64,000 bases of DNA from Betaproteobacteria bacterium (GTDB taxonomy: Bacteria > Pseudomonadota > Gammaproteobacteria > Burkholderiales > Burkholderiaceae_A), in the NCBI GenBank assembly GCA_018970545.1, contig JAGWWC010000005.1, forward strand, positions 1 through 64,000. The letters are read 5' to 3'. Made by a program: the position numbers and the translations under genes. The notes beneath the pieces were generated by a model. The model was not told where the DNA came from and did not search any database. It saw only the letters and a program-made list of their open reading frames with translations. Shown one piece after another: positions 35,314-49,219 of this stretch; position 1 is the first letter of the stretch, and the number at the start of each line of letters is the position of its first letter.

Positions 35314-35375
35314 CACAGCGCCGAAAAACACCTTGTTAATCAAGGGCTTCCGGCAACCCGTGATTTTAACCCCTT

Positions 35376-36179
35376 ATGCCCATTCAGCTCAAATCCGGTC
35401 CCGAAATCGATGCCATGCGGGTGGCAGGCCGCCTTGCCTCCGAGGTCCTGGACTTCATCGGACCCCATATCAGGCCTGGGGTCACCACCGGAGAGCTCGA
35501 CCGGCTCTGCCATGACTTCATGGTGAATGTTCAAGGGACGATTCCCGCCCCCCTGAACTACTGCCCCCCGGGCTACAAGCCCTATCCCAAATCCATCTGC
35601 ACCTCGATTAACCATCAGGTCTGCCACGGCGTGCCGGGTGACCGGGTGCTCAAGTCCTCGGACATCGTGAACATCGACATCACTGTCATCAAAGACGGCT
35701 TTCATGGAGATACCAGCCGCATGTTCTTAGTCGGCGAAGCTTCCATTGCTGCCAAGAGACTCTGCGAGATCACTCACGAGGCCATGTGGGCGGGCATTCG
35801 TCAGGTTGCGCCTGGGAAGCGGCTGGGCGATATTGGCGCAGCCATTCAGAAGCTTGCCGAATCGGCCGGCTATTCGGTGGTTCGGGAGTTTTGCGGCCAC
35901 GGCATCGGCCGGGGCTTTCACGAAGAGCCGCAGGTCCTGCACTATGGCAAGGCAGGCACCGGCCTGGAACTCAAGACGGGCATGACATTCACCATCGAGC
36001 CGATGATCAATGCGGGCCGGCCTGAGATTCGCGAGCTTGCCGACGGGTGGACGATCGTGACCAAGGATCACAGTCTCTCGGCCCAGTGGGAGCACACGGT
36101 GCTCGTCACTGAGGCAGGATTTGAAGTCCTGACCATCTCCGAAGGTAGCCCCGACCGTGAGCGACGCCGGCCAAGCTAA
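35376..36179 (+). CDS. map: Type I methionine aminopeptidase
   Basis: NYCPPGYKPYPKSICTSINHQVCHGVPGDRVL, VVREFCGHGIGRGFHEEPQVLHYG. Confidence 0.98.
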   Translation: MPIQLKSGPEIDAMRVAGRLASEVLDFIGPHIRPGVTTGELDRLCHDFMVNVQGTIPAPLNYCPPGYKPYPKSICTSINHQVCHGVPGDRVLKSSDIVNIDITVIKDGFHGDTSRMFLVGEASIAAKRLCEITHEAMWAGIRQVAPGKRLGDIGAAIQKLAESAGYSVVREFCGHGIGRGFHEEPQVLHYGKAGTGLELKTGMTFTIEPMINAGRPEIRELADGWTIVTKDHSLSAQWEHTVLVTEAGFEVLTISEGSPDRERRRPS

Positions 36180-38760
36180 GGGCCTTCAATCGCGTACCGA
36201 CACTCTTGGCACGCTCAGGAAGTCCCTGCGGCAGGCGCGCGAGCGTAATGCCAGCCTCTGGACACCACGGACCAATCCCGTTACCGCCATGCGACGCTTC
36301 AGTCGCGATGTCGACGGCATTTTGCGCGCGCTGTGGCGCGACTTCGCGATTCCGCAGGCAAGCCTCATTGCGGTAGGCGGCTATGGCCGAGGCGCACTGG
36401 CGCCATTTTCGGATGTTGATCTGCTGATCCTGATGCCGGAGGGCTATCGAGAAGCGGCGATTGCCCCGCAGGCCGAAGCGCTGGTGAGCGGATTTTGGGA
36501 CATTGGTCTGGATGCTGGACACAGCATTCGCTCGCTCTCCGAATGCATGCAGCAAGCGCAAGACGACCTCACGATTGCCACGGCACTACTGGAGTCACGC
36601 TGGATCGCAGGGCCCAAGCCGCCTGTCGCTGCGCTGAAACATGCATGGTTCGAGCAGATGAATGTAAAGGAGTTCGCGCAGGGAAAGCTTTTGGAGATGC
36701 AGCAGCGCCACGTCCGACATAACGATTCGCCCTACAGTCTTGAGCCCAACTGCAAAGAAAGCCCTGGCGGCCTAAGGGATCTACAAATCCTACGATGGAT
36801 CACCCAAGCCTTCGGACTCGGACATCGCTGGGAGGATCTGGCCCGAGATGGTCTGATCACCGATCGAGAGGCCGCTGAGGTTCAGCGGGCCCAACAGTTA
36901 CTGCAGCTGATTCGCGGCCATCTGCATCTCGCAGCCGGCCGTCGCGAGGACCGTCTGGTCTTTGATCTGCAGACCGAGGTCGCCAAGCGGCTCGGGCTTT
37001 CGGCCCGCGGCGGACGTCGTGCCAGCGAAATACTGATGCAGCGTTACTACCGTGCGGCAAAAGCAATCTTTCAGATTAGCTCCATGCTGTTGGCCAACTT
37101 CGAGCCACGGCTCTTTCCCTCTGCGCAGCTGCCCGACGGCCAGCAGCCTCGGCGCATTGATGAGGAATTCGATGAGATCTATGGTCTGCTCGAGATCCGT
37201 GAGGAGCAGCGTTTTGATGCCGAACCCAGCTCAATGCTACGGGCATTCTTGAGGGTGCAGCAGCATCCGGAATTGCGCGGCATGTCGGCCCGCACGATGC
37301 GGGCGCTGTGGAATCATCGCGACCGGATTGATACCGAGTTTCGCAAAGATCCCCGCCATCGCCAGCTGTTTCTGAGTTTGTTTCAGCAGCCGCGTGGCAT
37401 TGTGCATGGGCTTCGGCTGATGAATAACTTAGGAATTTTGGGCCGCATGTTGCCCGTCTTTCGAAAGATCGTCGGCCAGATGCAGCACGATCTTTTTCAT
37501 GTCTATACGGTGGATCAACACATCCTGCAGGTCATTCGTAATCTGCGTCGACTGACGATGGACGAGCATGCCCATGAGTTCCCGCTCTGCAGCCGGCTGA
37601 TGGCGGAATTCCAGTGGCCATGGATTTTGTACATCGCAGCCCTGTTTCACGATATCGCCAAAGGCCGTGGCGGAGACCACTCTGCCCTGGGCCGGCTCGA
37701 AGTGCGACGTTTCGCGCGGGACTATGTGTTGGATGCCGAGACCACAGCACTCTTGGTTTTTTTGGTGGAGCACCATCTGACCATGTCGCAGGTGGCGCAA
37801 AAGCAGGATCTCGCCGACCCACAAACTATTGAACAGTTTCGCGCCATCGTCCGCACGCCCCGCAGGCTTACCGCGCTTTACCTGCTTACGGTCGCCGATA
37901 TTCGCGGCACCAGTCCAAAGGCCTGGAGTAACTGGAAAGCCCGACTGCTCGAAGAGCTTTATCGACGCACGCTTGCCGCCATGGAATCGGTGGGTGGCCG
38001 AAGGCGGACTGAAATGCAGCCCCCGCGTGATGCCTATCTGGCCAAGACCGCTGAGGCCGAGCGTCTGCTGCGGCTGCATGGAAAAGAGGTCGCCGCCGCA
38101 CAGGCGTTTTGGAAGACCCTGGAGCTGCAATACTTTTTGCGCCACGAGGCCAGCGAAATTGCATGGCACGCACGGCTTTTGGCACAGCGGGCCCCATCAT
38201 CGGCGCCCACCGTGATTGCGCGGCGCGCCCCCGATGAAGTCGGCTTACAGGTGGTCGTCTATCAGCCCGATGAGGCGGATCTATTCGCACGAATTTGCGC
38301 CTACTTTGATGGCCAAAACATCAGTATTCTGGATGCAAAGATTCACACCACCTCAGATGGCTATGCGATGGACACCTTCGTGGTGGAACCGCAGAATCAA
38401 GAAGGCTTCCATCGCGAGATGCTGACCATCATTGAAGCTGGGCTGGCCAAGGTCTTGGCCGAACGTGGCCCACTGCCGGCCGCCAATCAGGGCCGGCAGT
38501 CGCGCCAATCCCGTTACTTTCCAATTCCGCCGAGAATTGATCTGCAGCCCGACTCGCGGGGCCAGTATCACGTTCTCAATGTCACGGCAGCCGATCGGAC
38601 CGGCCTGCTGTATGCGATTGCCAAGACCCTGGCGAATCATCGAATTCGACTTCAGACTGCCCGCATCATGACCCACGGTGAGCGGGCCGAGGATGTGTTT
38701 TTAATCCAGGGTGAATCGATACGAGAGGAGAAAAAACAAATCGCCCTTGAGGCGGACCTG

Positions 38761-38781
<21 letters not shown>
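36157..38781 (+). CDS. glnD: [Protein-PII] uridylyltransferase
   Basis: [21 protein letters not shown] nucleotidyltransferase, [21 protein letters not shown] domain, two C-terminal ACT domains; GTG start overlapping map. Confidence 0.97.
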
Positions 38782-41762
<2,981 letters not shown>

Positions 41763-42701
41763 CTAGAGAAATAGCCGCTGCGCCACTGGCGAGCCTGGCG
41801 TGATGTCCATCGCCAAAAGACGCTGTTCTTTGTCAGCGACTTGAGCCGCAATGTCTTCGAAATTCCGCGCCGAGAGCCGATGGCCTGCCTCGTCGGTCAC
41901 TTGGGCATCCAGTACCGAAGCCAATACTTCTGCGGTGGCAGTCATTTCGCGAAAGGCGTCCGACGGCGCAAAAGTGCGCGGCACATCCAGCAACAAAATG
42001 AGGCTAGCGCCCGACTCTCCGGGGAACACAGAAAATCGCTGCTGATGGTGGGACCCCTTTGCGAATCGAGACTCGCCGCGAGATTCCAGGCCTGCCGCAC
42101 TCGCCGCCGATGCAATCTTCGTGGCTGACAGGATCTCTCCAGAACTCACGGCGAGCGTCAGTTGCGCGTCGACCTCTGCGCAACGCTGATCAAGCTGACG
42201 CGCCTGACTCAATACATCGGACATGGACGGCACGGTCAAGCGCGCGCCCAACGCACCGGCGATTCGGCCAAGTTGCTCCTGCCACTCGGAGTATTCCATC
42301 GCATTCAGCGGCCCACTGCGGTTGGCCAGCAAGAGGCCAACCTGAAGCGCGACGACCTCTGAGGTCTGAGGCTGCGCCTGGGCCGGCTCACCCGGCCGAC
42401 TCACCCAGCCCAATGCAAGAGGCTTCGATCCGACGTGCCGCCAGCCGCGCAGTTCCTGCTGAAGTTTGGCCACAGAGGCCGGCAGCTGCCACTCAAGAAG
42501 CGCGATCGCTTCAGAAATTTCTGAGGGCAGCACGCCCTCAATGGCGCGCTCCAAGGCCGGCGTCGATCGCGGCTCGTCGATCGATGCTGCAGGCAGAATG
42601 ATTCGCTTTTTCGCCCGAGACCAATCCCGGAAATTGGCCACCACCACCCCCAGCAACACGATCGCGGCGCCCGCCACAACCGTCCACTGCAGCTCGGTCA
42701 T
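41763..42701 (-). CDS. zipA: Cell division protein ZipA family
   Basis: Single N-terminal TM and ZipA C-terminal-like domain; located between smc and ligA. Confidence 0.85.
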   Translation of the reverse strand: MTELQWTVVAGAAIVLLGVVVANFRDWSRAKKRIILPAASIDEPRSTPALERAIEGVLPSEISEAIALLEWQLPASVAKLQQELRGWRHVGSKPLALGWVSRPGEPAQAQPQTSEVVALQVGLLLANRSGPLNAMEYSEWQEQLGRIAGALGARLTVPSMSDVLSQARQLDQRCAEVDAQLTLAVSSGEILSATKIASAASAAGLESRGESRFAKGSHHQQRFSVFPGESGASLILLLDVPRTFAPSDAFREMTATAEVLASVLDAQVTDEAGHRLSARNFEDIAAQVADKEQRLLAMDITPGSPVAQRLFL

Positions 42702-45700
42702 GCCGCCTCTTGGGCCATCGCGTTCGCTGCATCCAGATCAACCGCGACGATGCGTGATACGCCCTGTTCCTGCATCGTAACGCCCATCAGATGCTGGGCC
42801 ATCTCCATCGCGATCTTGTTGTGAGTGATAAACACAAACTGCGTTGAAGCCGACATGTGGCGAACCAAATTACAAAAACGCTCAGTATTGGGATCATCCA
42901 GCGGCGCATCGACCTCATCCAATAAGCAAAACGGCGCAGGATTCAGCTGAAACAGCGCAAACACCAATGCGATCGCAGTCAGCGCCTTTTCGCCACCCGA
43001 GAGCAAATGAATTGAGGTGTTGCGCTTCCCCGGTGGCTGGGCCATCACCTGCACGCCACAATCAAGAATCTCTTCGCCGGTCATCGCGAGCTTGGCCTCG
43101 CCCCCACCAAACAAGCGCGGGAAAAGCTGGCCAAAATTCTGATTCACGGTATCGAATGTCTCCTGCAGCAGCGACCGGGTCTCACGATCGATCTTACGAA
43201 TCGCGTCCTCTAATGTCTCTACTGCCAACAACAAATCGGCTGCCTGAGAATCCAAGAATGTCTTGCGTTCCCGTGACTGCTCAAGCTCAGAAAGCGCTGC
43301 GAGATTGACAGCGCCCATCGACTCGATTTCCTTGGTAAGCCGCTGCACTTCGCTATGAAGACTCGATGGCTTCGGCCAGCGGCCCTCGGGAAATGCGGCG
43401 GCAAGCTGCTGGGAAATTTCGCTGACAGCCAGGCCTTGATCCGCCAGCTGCTGATCGATCTGCTCAATACCAACGCGCGCACCTGAACTGTCTGCATCCG
43501 CCTGGGCCAATGCAGCACGCAAGGGCTCAAGGCTGCGCTCCATGACGAGCCGCTGCTCCTCTAGCGCCCGCAGTTTTTGGCTGAGCTGATCGGCGCGTTC
43601 ACGAATTTCCGCGACCTCAGCTTCACGCGCAACTCGGCTTTCCAGCAGGGGCTGTAAATCGCTGGAATCGAGCGCCTGCTGAAGCTCGCCGAGCTCTCGA
43701 TCCGCCTCAGCGAGGCGATGCCGGGCCTGCTCAAGCCGATCAATGGATTCGCGCATGCGCTCTTCGAAGACCCTGCGCTGCTCTTGTGCAAGCCGCTGCG
43801 CAAGCAATGCCTCCTGCACAGACTGCTCGGCCTGCGACAGCTGCAGACGGGCCTGATCCACCTCGTGGGCCTGCGACTCCTGCAGGCTTTTTTGCCGATC
43901 CAGTTCAGCAGTCTGCGCAACTAAGCGGCTCTCGGCCTCTTCGGTCGACTGCTCACAGTGCGTTCGCTGTGCGCTGAGATCGGCCAGCTCTTGGCGCGAC
44001 TGCGCGATGGCAGCCAGTAACGCAGCATCCTGTGTGCCGAGCCGTTGAATTTTTTCGTCAAGCTTGACTTCGGCAAGCGCTAACTCGTGGGCGCGGGCCT
44101 GGGCACTCTGGGCCCGCTCTCGAAGACTCGTTAACTCACCGCGCCGTGCGTTGAGATCGGACTCGGCACGCTGCATTACTGAAGTGGCCTCTTCGAGCAT
44201 CAGCTGCTGGGCTTTGCTCGCCGATTCAAGCTGCTCAATCTTGCCTCTGCGGGCGAGCTGTCCCGCCTGCTCATTTTCCTCGGCATAAAATCGAACCAGG
44301 CCGCGCTCAACAATATGGCCCTGACGCGTGATCCAACGGTCCTTGCTGCCTGACGCCTGACGCAATGCTGAAGAGAACTCGTCGGCGCATCGATAACTGG
44401 CAAGCCACTCACGCACAACGGCTGCGATCGGGCCCTCGCCTTGGATCTGCTGCGCAAGGCTATCGACAGGAATCGCCTGGCCCGACGCCGCCTCGCCTGA
44501 AAAAAGTGTCAGCCGTGCCGGCGGCGCATCAGAGGCGAGCTCGCCGACACCATCGAAGCCATCGAGTGCGACCGCAGCGAGCCGATCGCCAAGCGCAGAC
44601 TCGACTGCGGTCTGCCAGCCCTCGCGCACACGGATGCTCGACCACAGACGCGGGCGCTCTTGCAGTCCGCGCTTTTTAAGCCATGGCACCAGCTGATCTT
44701 GCGACTCGAGCTGAGCCTGCAGTCCCCGCAAGGCCTCGAGCTGGGCCTGCAGATGGGCCTGCTGATCGCGGGCCTTCTGCAACTCTTCCTGGGCCGCCGC
44801 GCGGCTGCGCTCGGCAGCCGCCACGGACTGCTCCGCAGACTCAAGCTGTGATGCTGCGGCCTGCCACTGCGCAAGGGCCTCCTGGCGCTGGCCAGAGATC
44901 AATCCTTTTGCGCTCGGGTCAACACGCTCCAGTGCTAACTGTTCACGATCCTGCTCCTGCACTCTGGCCTCGAGCCGACGGATGCGGCCAGAGAGATCGG
45001 CCTGCCGATCCGACAGGGCGCGAAGCTCAGTCTGCACCACTGCGGCATCGGCCTGTGCGGCAGCGAGCGTCTCATTGCGTGAACTCAACGCTTGTTCTAA
45101 GGGCGCGAGTGTTGCGCGCAACTGCTCCGCCTCGTTGCGCTTTTCTGCAAGTGCGAGGTCAGCCATCGTGGCGGCCTCAGCATCCGTAATGCGCTTGGAT
45201 TCACCCTCTTCTTGCGCAGCCGTTTCCGCCTCGATGATCTGGGCAGCTGCTTCTTTTGCAAGAATGGTGCGGTCGCGCAGTTCTCTTAAGCGGCGCTGCT
45301 CGCCCTCAATACGGGTGATCTCGGTGTTGACCTCATACAGACGCTGCTGCGCATCGTGGACCGCATCGCTCGCAGCGTGATACTCCGAACGCGTCTGCTC
45401 AAGCGCACGCTCGATCGCACGCAGCTCAGCCGTCTGCGCATCAATTTGGAGTTCAGACTCACGCTTTCGCACAGAGAGTTTTTCCAGGCTCTGCACAAAC
45501 TCTTCACGCCGCGTCCACCATAGCCAGCGTTGTTTTTCGTCCCGGCGATCACTGAGTTCACGATAACGCTGTGCAAGCTCAGCCTGCTGCTCAAGCCGCG
45601 TGATCTGAGCATCCAGCTCAAGCCGAATATCCTCGATGCGGGCGAGATTTTCGCGGGCATCCGACAGACGGCCTTCGGTTTCTTTTCGGCGTTCGCGGTA

Positions 45701-46216
45701 TTTCGAAACGCCCGCCGCCTCTTCCAGAAACACCCGAAGTTCTTCAGGCCGCGACTCAATGACCCGGGAGATCATTCCTTGGCCGATGATGGCGTAGGCC
45801 CTTGGCCCAAGGCCCGTACCCAGAAACAAGTCATACACGTCGCGCCGACGGACCGCTTGATTGTTGATCCAATAGGTGGACTGGCCATCCCGGGTCAGAA
45901 TCCGTTTCACTGCAATTTCAGAATATTGTCCCCAGGGACCGGTAATCCGGCCTTCGGTATTCTCAAAGACAAGTTCGACACTTGCCCGCCCAGAGGCCTT
46001 GCGGCTGCCTGAGCCCGAGAAAATCACATCCTGCATTGACTCACCGCGCAACTCACTGGCGCGCGACTCTCCGAGCACCCAGCGCACCGCATCAATCACG
46101 TTGGATTTGCCGCAACCATTTGGGCCGACGATACCGACCAAGACACTGGGAAAGTGGAGTGTGGTGGGGTCGACGAAGGACTTAAAACCAGAAAGCTTCA
46201 GATAGGACAGTCGCAC
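42698..46216 (-). CDS. smc: Chromosome segregation protein SMC
   Basis: LSGFKSFVDPTTLHFPSVLVGIVGPNGCGKSNVIDAVRWVLGE, long coiled coil, LLSGGEKALTAIALVFALFQLNPAPFCLLDEVDAPLDD; GTG start. Confidence 0.98.
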   Translation of the reverse strand: MRLSYLKLSGFKSFVDPTTLHFPSVLVGIVGPNGCGKSNVIDAVRWVLGESRASELRGESMQDVIFSGSGSRKASGRASVELVFENTEGRITGPWGQYSEIAVKRILTRDGQSTYWINNQAVRRRDVYDLFLGTGLGPRAYAIIGQGMISRVIESRPEELRVFLEEAAGVSKYRERRKETEGRLSDARENLARIEDIRLELDAQITRLEQQAELAQRYRELSDRRDEKQRWLWWTRREEFVQSLEKLSVRKRESELQIDAQTAELRAIERALEQTRSEYHAASDAVHDAQQRLYEVNTEITRIEGEQRRLRELRDRTILAKEAAAQIIEAETAAQEEGESKRITDAEAATMADLALAEKRNEAEQLRATLAPLEQALSSRNETLAAAQADAAVVQTELRALSDRQADLSGRIRRLEARVQEQDREQLALERVDPSAKGLISGQRQEALAQWQAAASQLESAEQSVAAAERSRAAAQEELQKARDQQAHLQAQLEALRGLQAQLESQDQLVPWLKKRGLQERPRLWSSIRVREGWQTAVESALGDRLAAVALDGFDGVGELASDAPPARLTLFSGEAASGQAIPVDSLAQQIQGEGPIAAVVREWLASYRCADEFSSALRQASGSKDRWITRQGHIVERGLVRFYAEENEQAGQLARRGKIEQLESASKAQQLMLEEATSVMQRAESDLNARRGELTSLRERAQSAQARAHELALAEVKLDEKIQRLGTQDAALLAAIAQSRQELADLSAQRTHCEQSTEEAESRLVAQTAELDRQKSLQESQAHEVDQARLQLSQAEQSVQEALLAQRLAQEQRRVFEERMRESIDRLEQARHRLAEADRELGELQQALDSSDLQPLLESRVAREAEVAEIRERADQLSQKLRALEEQRLVMERSLEPLRAALAQADADSSGARVGIEQIDQQLADQGLAVSEISQQLAAAFPEGRWPKPSSLHSEVQRLTKEIESMGAVNLAALSELEQSRERKTFLDSQAADLLLAVETLEDAIRKIDRETRSLLQETFDTVNQNFGQLFPRLFGGGEAKLAMTGEEILDCGVQVMAQPPGKRNTSIHLLSGGEKALTAIALVFALFQLNPAPFCLLDEVDAPLDDPNTERFCNLVRHMSASTQFVFITHNKIAMEMAQHLMGVTMQEQGVSRIVAVDLDAANAMAQEAA

Positions 46217-46258
46217 GATAAACCCACGGTGAAATAAGGCTAGAGGTATGGCAGGGGC

Positions 46259-46265
46259 TATAATA
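46259..46265. promoter_or_regulatory. Candidate -10 element readable on both strands between smc and queF
   Basis: Plus strand TATAAT (46259-46264); minus strand TATTAT (46265-46260); no convincing -35 on either side. Confidence 0.35.
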
Positions 46266-46282
46266 TCACCCAGTGCGACCCC

Positions 46283-46305
46283 GGGTTTTTACGGAAAAAT
46301 AGCCC
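46283..46305 (+). repeat. Hairpin GGG-TTTTT-ACGG-AAAAA-TAG-CCC in the queF leader
   Basis: Perfect TTTTT/AAAAA stem capped by ACGG with flanking GGG/CCC; 63 nt upstream of the queF ATG. Confidence 0.6.
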
Positions 46306-46368
46306 TAAATTCATCGATCTTCGTTGATATAACAACTAAATTACCTCTTCATCTAGATTTAAAACCCC

Positions 46369-46785
46369 ATGGCAAGTAGCCCCAGAAAAGCCCTCCAGAC
46401 CTTCCCCAATCCCGAGCCCAGCCGGGACTACCTGATCCACATGGAGATTCCCGAGTTCACCTGCCTCTGCCCGCTGACTGGCCAGCCCGATTTTGCCCAT
46501 TTCACTCTCGATTACATCGCAGAGAAAAAGAATCTCGAGCTAAAGGCGTTGAAGCTCTACATGTGGTCTTACCGTGATCAGGGGGCCTTTCATGAGGCGG
46601 TCACCAACAAGATTCTGACCGACATGGTCAAGGCGGTCGCGCCTCGCTTTATGCGGCTCACCGCCCGCTGGTATGTCCGAGGCGGCATCTTCACCACAGT
46701 GGTCGCCGAACACCGCGCCAAGGGCTGGAAGCCCCAGGCCCCAGTGCAGCTGCAGGCCTTCGAGCCACAACTGCCAACGCGCTAA
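46369..46785 (+). CDS. queF: NADPH-dependent 7-cyano-7-deazaguanine reductase (short QueF)
   Basis: [52 protein letters not shown]. Confidence 0.96.
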   Translation: MASSPRKALQTFPNPEPSRDYLIHMEIPEFTCLCPLTGQPDFAHFTLDYIAEKKNLELKALKLYMWSYRDQGAFHEAVTNKILTDMVKAVAPRFMRLTARWYVRGGIFTTVVAEHRAKGWKPQAPVQLQAFEPQLPTR

Positions 46786-46823
46786 ACCTACTCGACACGA
46801 TCTCTGAGAAACAACAATCCGAC

Positions 46824-47666
46824 ATGACCTCCTCTCACCAAGAACATCAGAAACTTTTCTCCATCATTGATGGCGCATGGGAAAACCGTACTGCCTTCTC
46901 GCCCGCGAATGCGCCCGGCGAACTCCGGACTGCGGTCGAGGAAGTAATTGAGCAGCTCGACCGCGGCGCGCTGCGCGTTGCCGAGAAGATCAATGGCGAA
47001 TGGGTCACCCACCAATGGATCAAAAAGGCGGTGCTTCTCAGCTTCAGGCTCCGTGACAATTCGCCATTGGATTGTGGTGGGCTGCGCTTTTACGATAAGG
47101 TCGCCCCAAAGTTCACAAGCTATTCCGAAGCAGACTTCAAAGCGGGGGGCTTTCGGGTCGTACCGCCAGCGGCAGCCCGCCGCGGGGCGTTCATTGGCAA
47201 GAACGTAGTGCTGATGCCCTCTTACGTGAACATCGGTGCCTATGTGGATGAGGGCACCATGGTCGATACCTGGGCCACTGTCGGATCCTGCGCACAGATC
47301 GGCAAAAACGTGCATCTTTCAGGCGGCGTTGGCATCGGCGGGGTGTTGGAGCCCGTACAGGCCAATCCCACCATCATCGGCGATAACTGTTTTATTGGCG
47401 CACGGTCAGAAGTTGTCGAAGGCGTGATCGTTGAAGATCATGCGGTCTTGTCGATGGGCGTGTTCATTGGCCAGTCCACGAAGATCTTCGATCGAGAAAC
47501 GGGCGAGGTCACCTACGGCCGGGTGCCGTCGGGCGCGGTCGTTGTGCCAGGCAGCCTGCCCTCCGCTGATGGCCGCTATTCGCTGGCCTGTGCCGTAATC
47601 GTCAAACGCGTTGACGCCCAGACCCGCGCCAAAACGGGCATCAATGAATTGCTGCGTGGCGACTAA
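46824..47666 (+). CDS. dapD: Tetrahydrodipicolinate N-succinyltransferase
   Basis: [66 protein letters not shown]. Confidence 0.98.
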   Translation: MTSSHQEHQKLFSIIDGAWENRTAFSPANAPGELRTAVEEVIEQLDRGALRVAEKINGEWVTHQWIKKAVLLSFRLRDNSPLDCGGLRFYDKVAPKFTSYSEADFKAGGFRVVPPAAARRGAFIGKNVVLMPSYVNIGAYVDEGTMVDTWATVGSCAQIGKNVHLSGGVGIGGVLEPVQANPTIIGDNCFIGARSEVVEGVIVEDHAVLSMGVFIGQSTKIFDRETGEVTYGRVPSGAVVVPGSLPSADGRYSLACAVIVKRVDAQTRAKTGINELLRGD

Positions 47667-48062
47667 ATGATGGATACGGCCGCTCATGCCGAGCGACAGC
47701 CGCAGGTGCGGCTCTACGGCATCACCAACTGCGATCAGGTCCGGGCGGCCCGCGCCTGGCTGACGCAGCATGACTGCGGCATTGAATTCATTGACCTCAA
47801 AAAGACGGGTCTGGATGCTGCTACCCTCGACCGCTGGCTCACCCACCTGCCTTGGGATGCGCTTTTGAATCGTCGTGGCATGACCTGGCGGCAGCTCGAT
47901 CCTGGCCTAAGGGCCCAGATCAACGATCAACTCTCGGCCTCAGAGCTCATGCTGGCCCACCCACTGTTAATCAAACGGCCAGTGCTCGAAGTCGGAGAAA
48001 AAATGTCGGTTGGATTTTCTGATTCGCTCTATCGCAGCCTGTTTCCCAGGGCAACGAAATGA
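47667..48062 (+). CDS. ArsC/Spx-like (YffB-type) protein
   Basis: LYGITNCDQVRAARAWLTQHDCGIEFIDLKKTGLD...LIKRPVLE. Confidence 0.9.
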   Translation: MMDTAAHAERQPQVRLYGITNCDQVRAARAWLTQHDCGIEFIDLKKTGLDAATLDRWLTHLPWDALLNRRGMTWRQLDPGLRAQINDQLSASELMLAHPLLIKRPVLEVGEKMSVGFSDSLYRSLFPRATK

Positions 48063-49201
48063 ACGCGCCCACCCTCGCACTCGCCCAAGAGCTCATTCGG
48101 CGTGATTCCGTCACGCCGCGCGACAGTGGCTGCTGTGAGTTGATTGCCAATCGTCTTTCTCCGCTTGGCTTTTCAACGGAGTTTCTGCGGTTCGGTGAGG
48201 TCACCAACCTCTGGGCGGTCCGCGAAGGCGGCGCGCCCGGGCCCACGCTGGTGTTGGCCGGCCATACCGATGTCGTTCCCCCGGGGCCGCTTGACCAATG
48301 GAAACACGGCCCGTTCTCAGCGAACATCGATAACGATTTGCTCTACGGCCGGGGCGCATCGGATATGAAGTCCTCGCTTGCAGCGTTTGTCGTGGCCTCG
48401 GAGCGCTTCATCGGTGCCTCACCCCGCTTTAGCGGCCGGCTGGCTTATCTGATCACCTCCGATGAGGAAGGCCCGGCCATCGATGGAACTGTGCAAGTGG
48501 TACGCGAGCTGGCGCATCGTGGCGAGCTTCTCGATTACTGCATTGTAGGCGAGCCCACCTCGGTGAATTCACTCGGCGATATGATCAAAAATGGCCGCCG
48601 CGGCACGCTCTCTGGAGATTTGTTGATTCATGGCCGGCAGGGTCATGTGGCCTATCCCCACCTCGCAATCAATCCGATTCATGAGTTCGCACCCGCGCTT
48701 GCAGAGTTAGCAGCGATTCGATGGGATGACGGCAACCAATACTTCCCCCCCACCACCTGGCAGGTGTCGAACCTAAATGCCGGCACCGGCGCCAGCAATG
48801 TCGTTCCCGGTGTGCTGCGGGCCCAATTTAATTTCCGCTTTGGAAGCGTGAGCTCCCCAGAAGACCTCCGCAGTCGACTGGAGTCCGTGCTGTCGAAATA
48901 CGGATTGAAATTCGAACTCAAATGGACCCTGGGCGGTGATCCCTATCTGACTGCTGCCGGCCGACTCTGCGATACCGTCAGTCACGCCATTCAGCAGGTA
49001 ATTGGCGTTGCGCCTGAACTCTCGACCACTGGCGGAACCTCAGATGGACGTTTTATCGCCAAGCACTGCCGTGAGGTGATTGAATTTGGCCCACCAAACG
49101 CCACCATTCATCAGATCAATGAGCGCATTGCGGTCAAAGATCTCGAGCCGCTCACCGAGGTCTACCACCAGGCGATTCGAAGTCTACTGCGGGCGGCCTG
49201 A
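48059..49201 (+). CDS. dapE: Succinyl-diaminopimelate desuccinylase
   Basis: LVLAGHTDVVPPGPLDQW, YGRGASDMKSSLAAFV, ITSDEEGPAIDGT. Confidence 0.97.
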   Translation: MNAPTLALAQELIRRDSVTPRDSGCCELIANRLSPLGFSTEFLRFGEVTNLWAVREGGAPGPTLVLAGHTDVVPPGPLDQWKHGPFSANIDNDLLYGRGASDMKSSLAAFVVASERFIGASPRFSGRLAYLITSDEEGPAIDGTVQVVRELAHRGELLDYCIVGEPTSVNSLGDMIKNGRRGTLSGDLLIHGRQGHVAYPHLAINPIHEFAPALAELAAIRWDDGNQYFPPTTWQVSNLNAGTGASNVVPGVLRAQFNFRFGSVSSPEDLRSRLESVLSKYGLKFELKWTLGGDPYLTAAGRLCDTVSHAIQQVIGVAPELSTTGGTSDGRFIAKHCREVIEFGPPNATIHQINERIAVKDLEPLTEVYHQAIRSLLRAA

Positions 49202-49219
49202 TCGGGCCCGCCCCCCATC

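Noticed and set aside
37429-38169. 246-aa minus-strand ORF
   Set aside because: Antisense to glnD; no domain recognised.
42698-46216. Repetitive-looking CAG/CTG-rich DNA within smc
   Set aside because: Explained by the Gln/Glu/Ala-rich coiled coil of SMC, not a DNA repeat or CRISPR-like array.
46266-46368. PreQ1-I riboswitch before queF
   Set aside because: Searched by eye for the short stem plus A-rich tail consensus and did not find a convincing match; left as an open question in the findings rather than as a feature.
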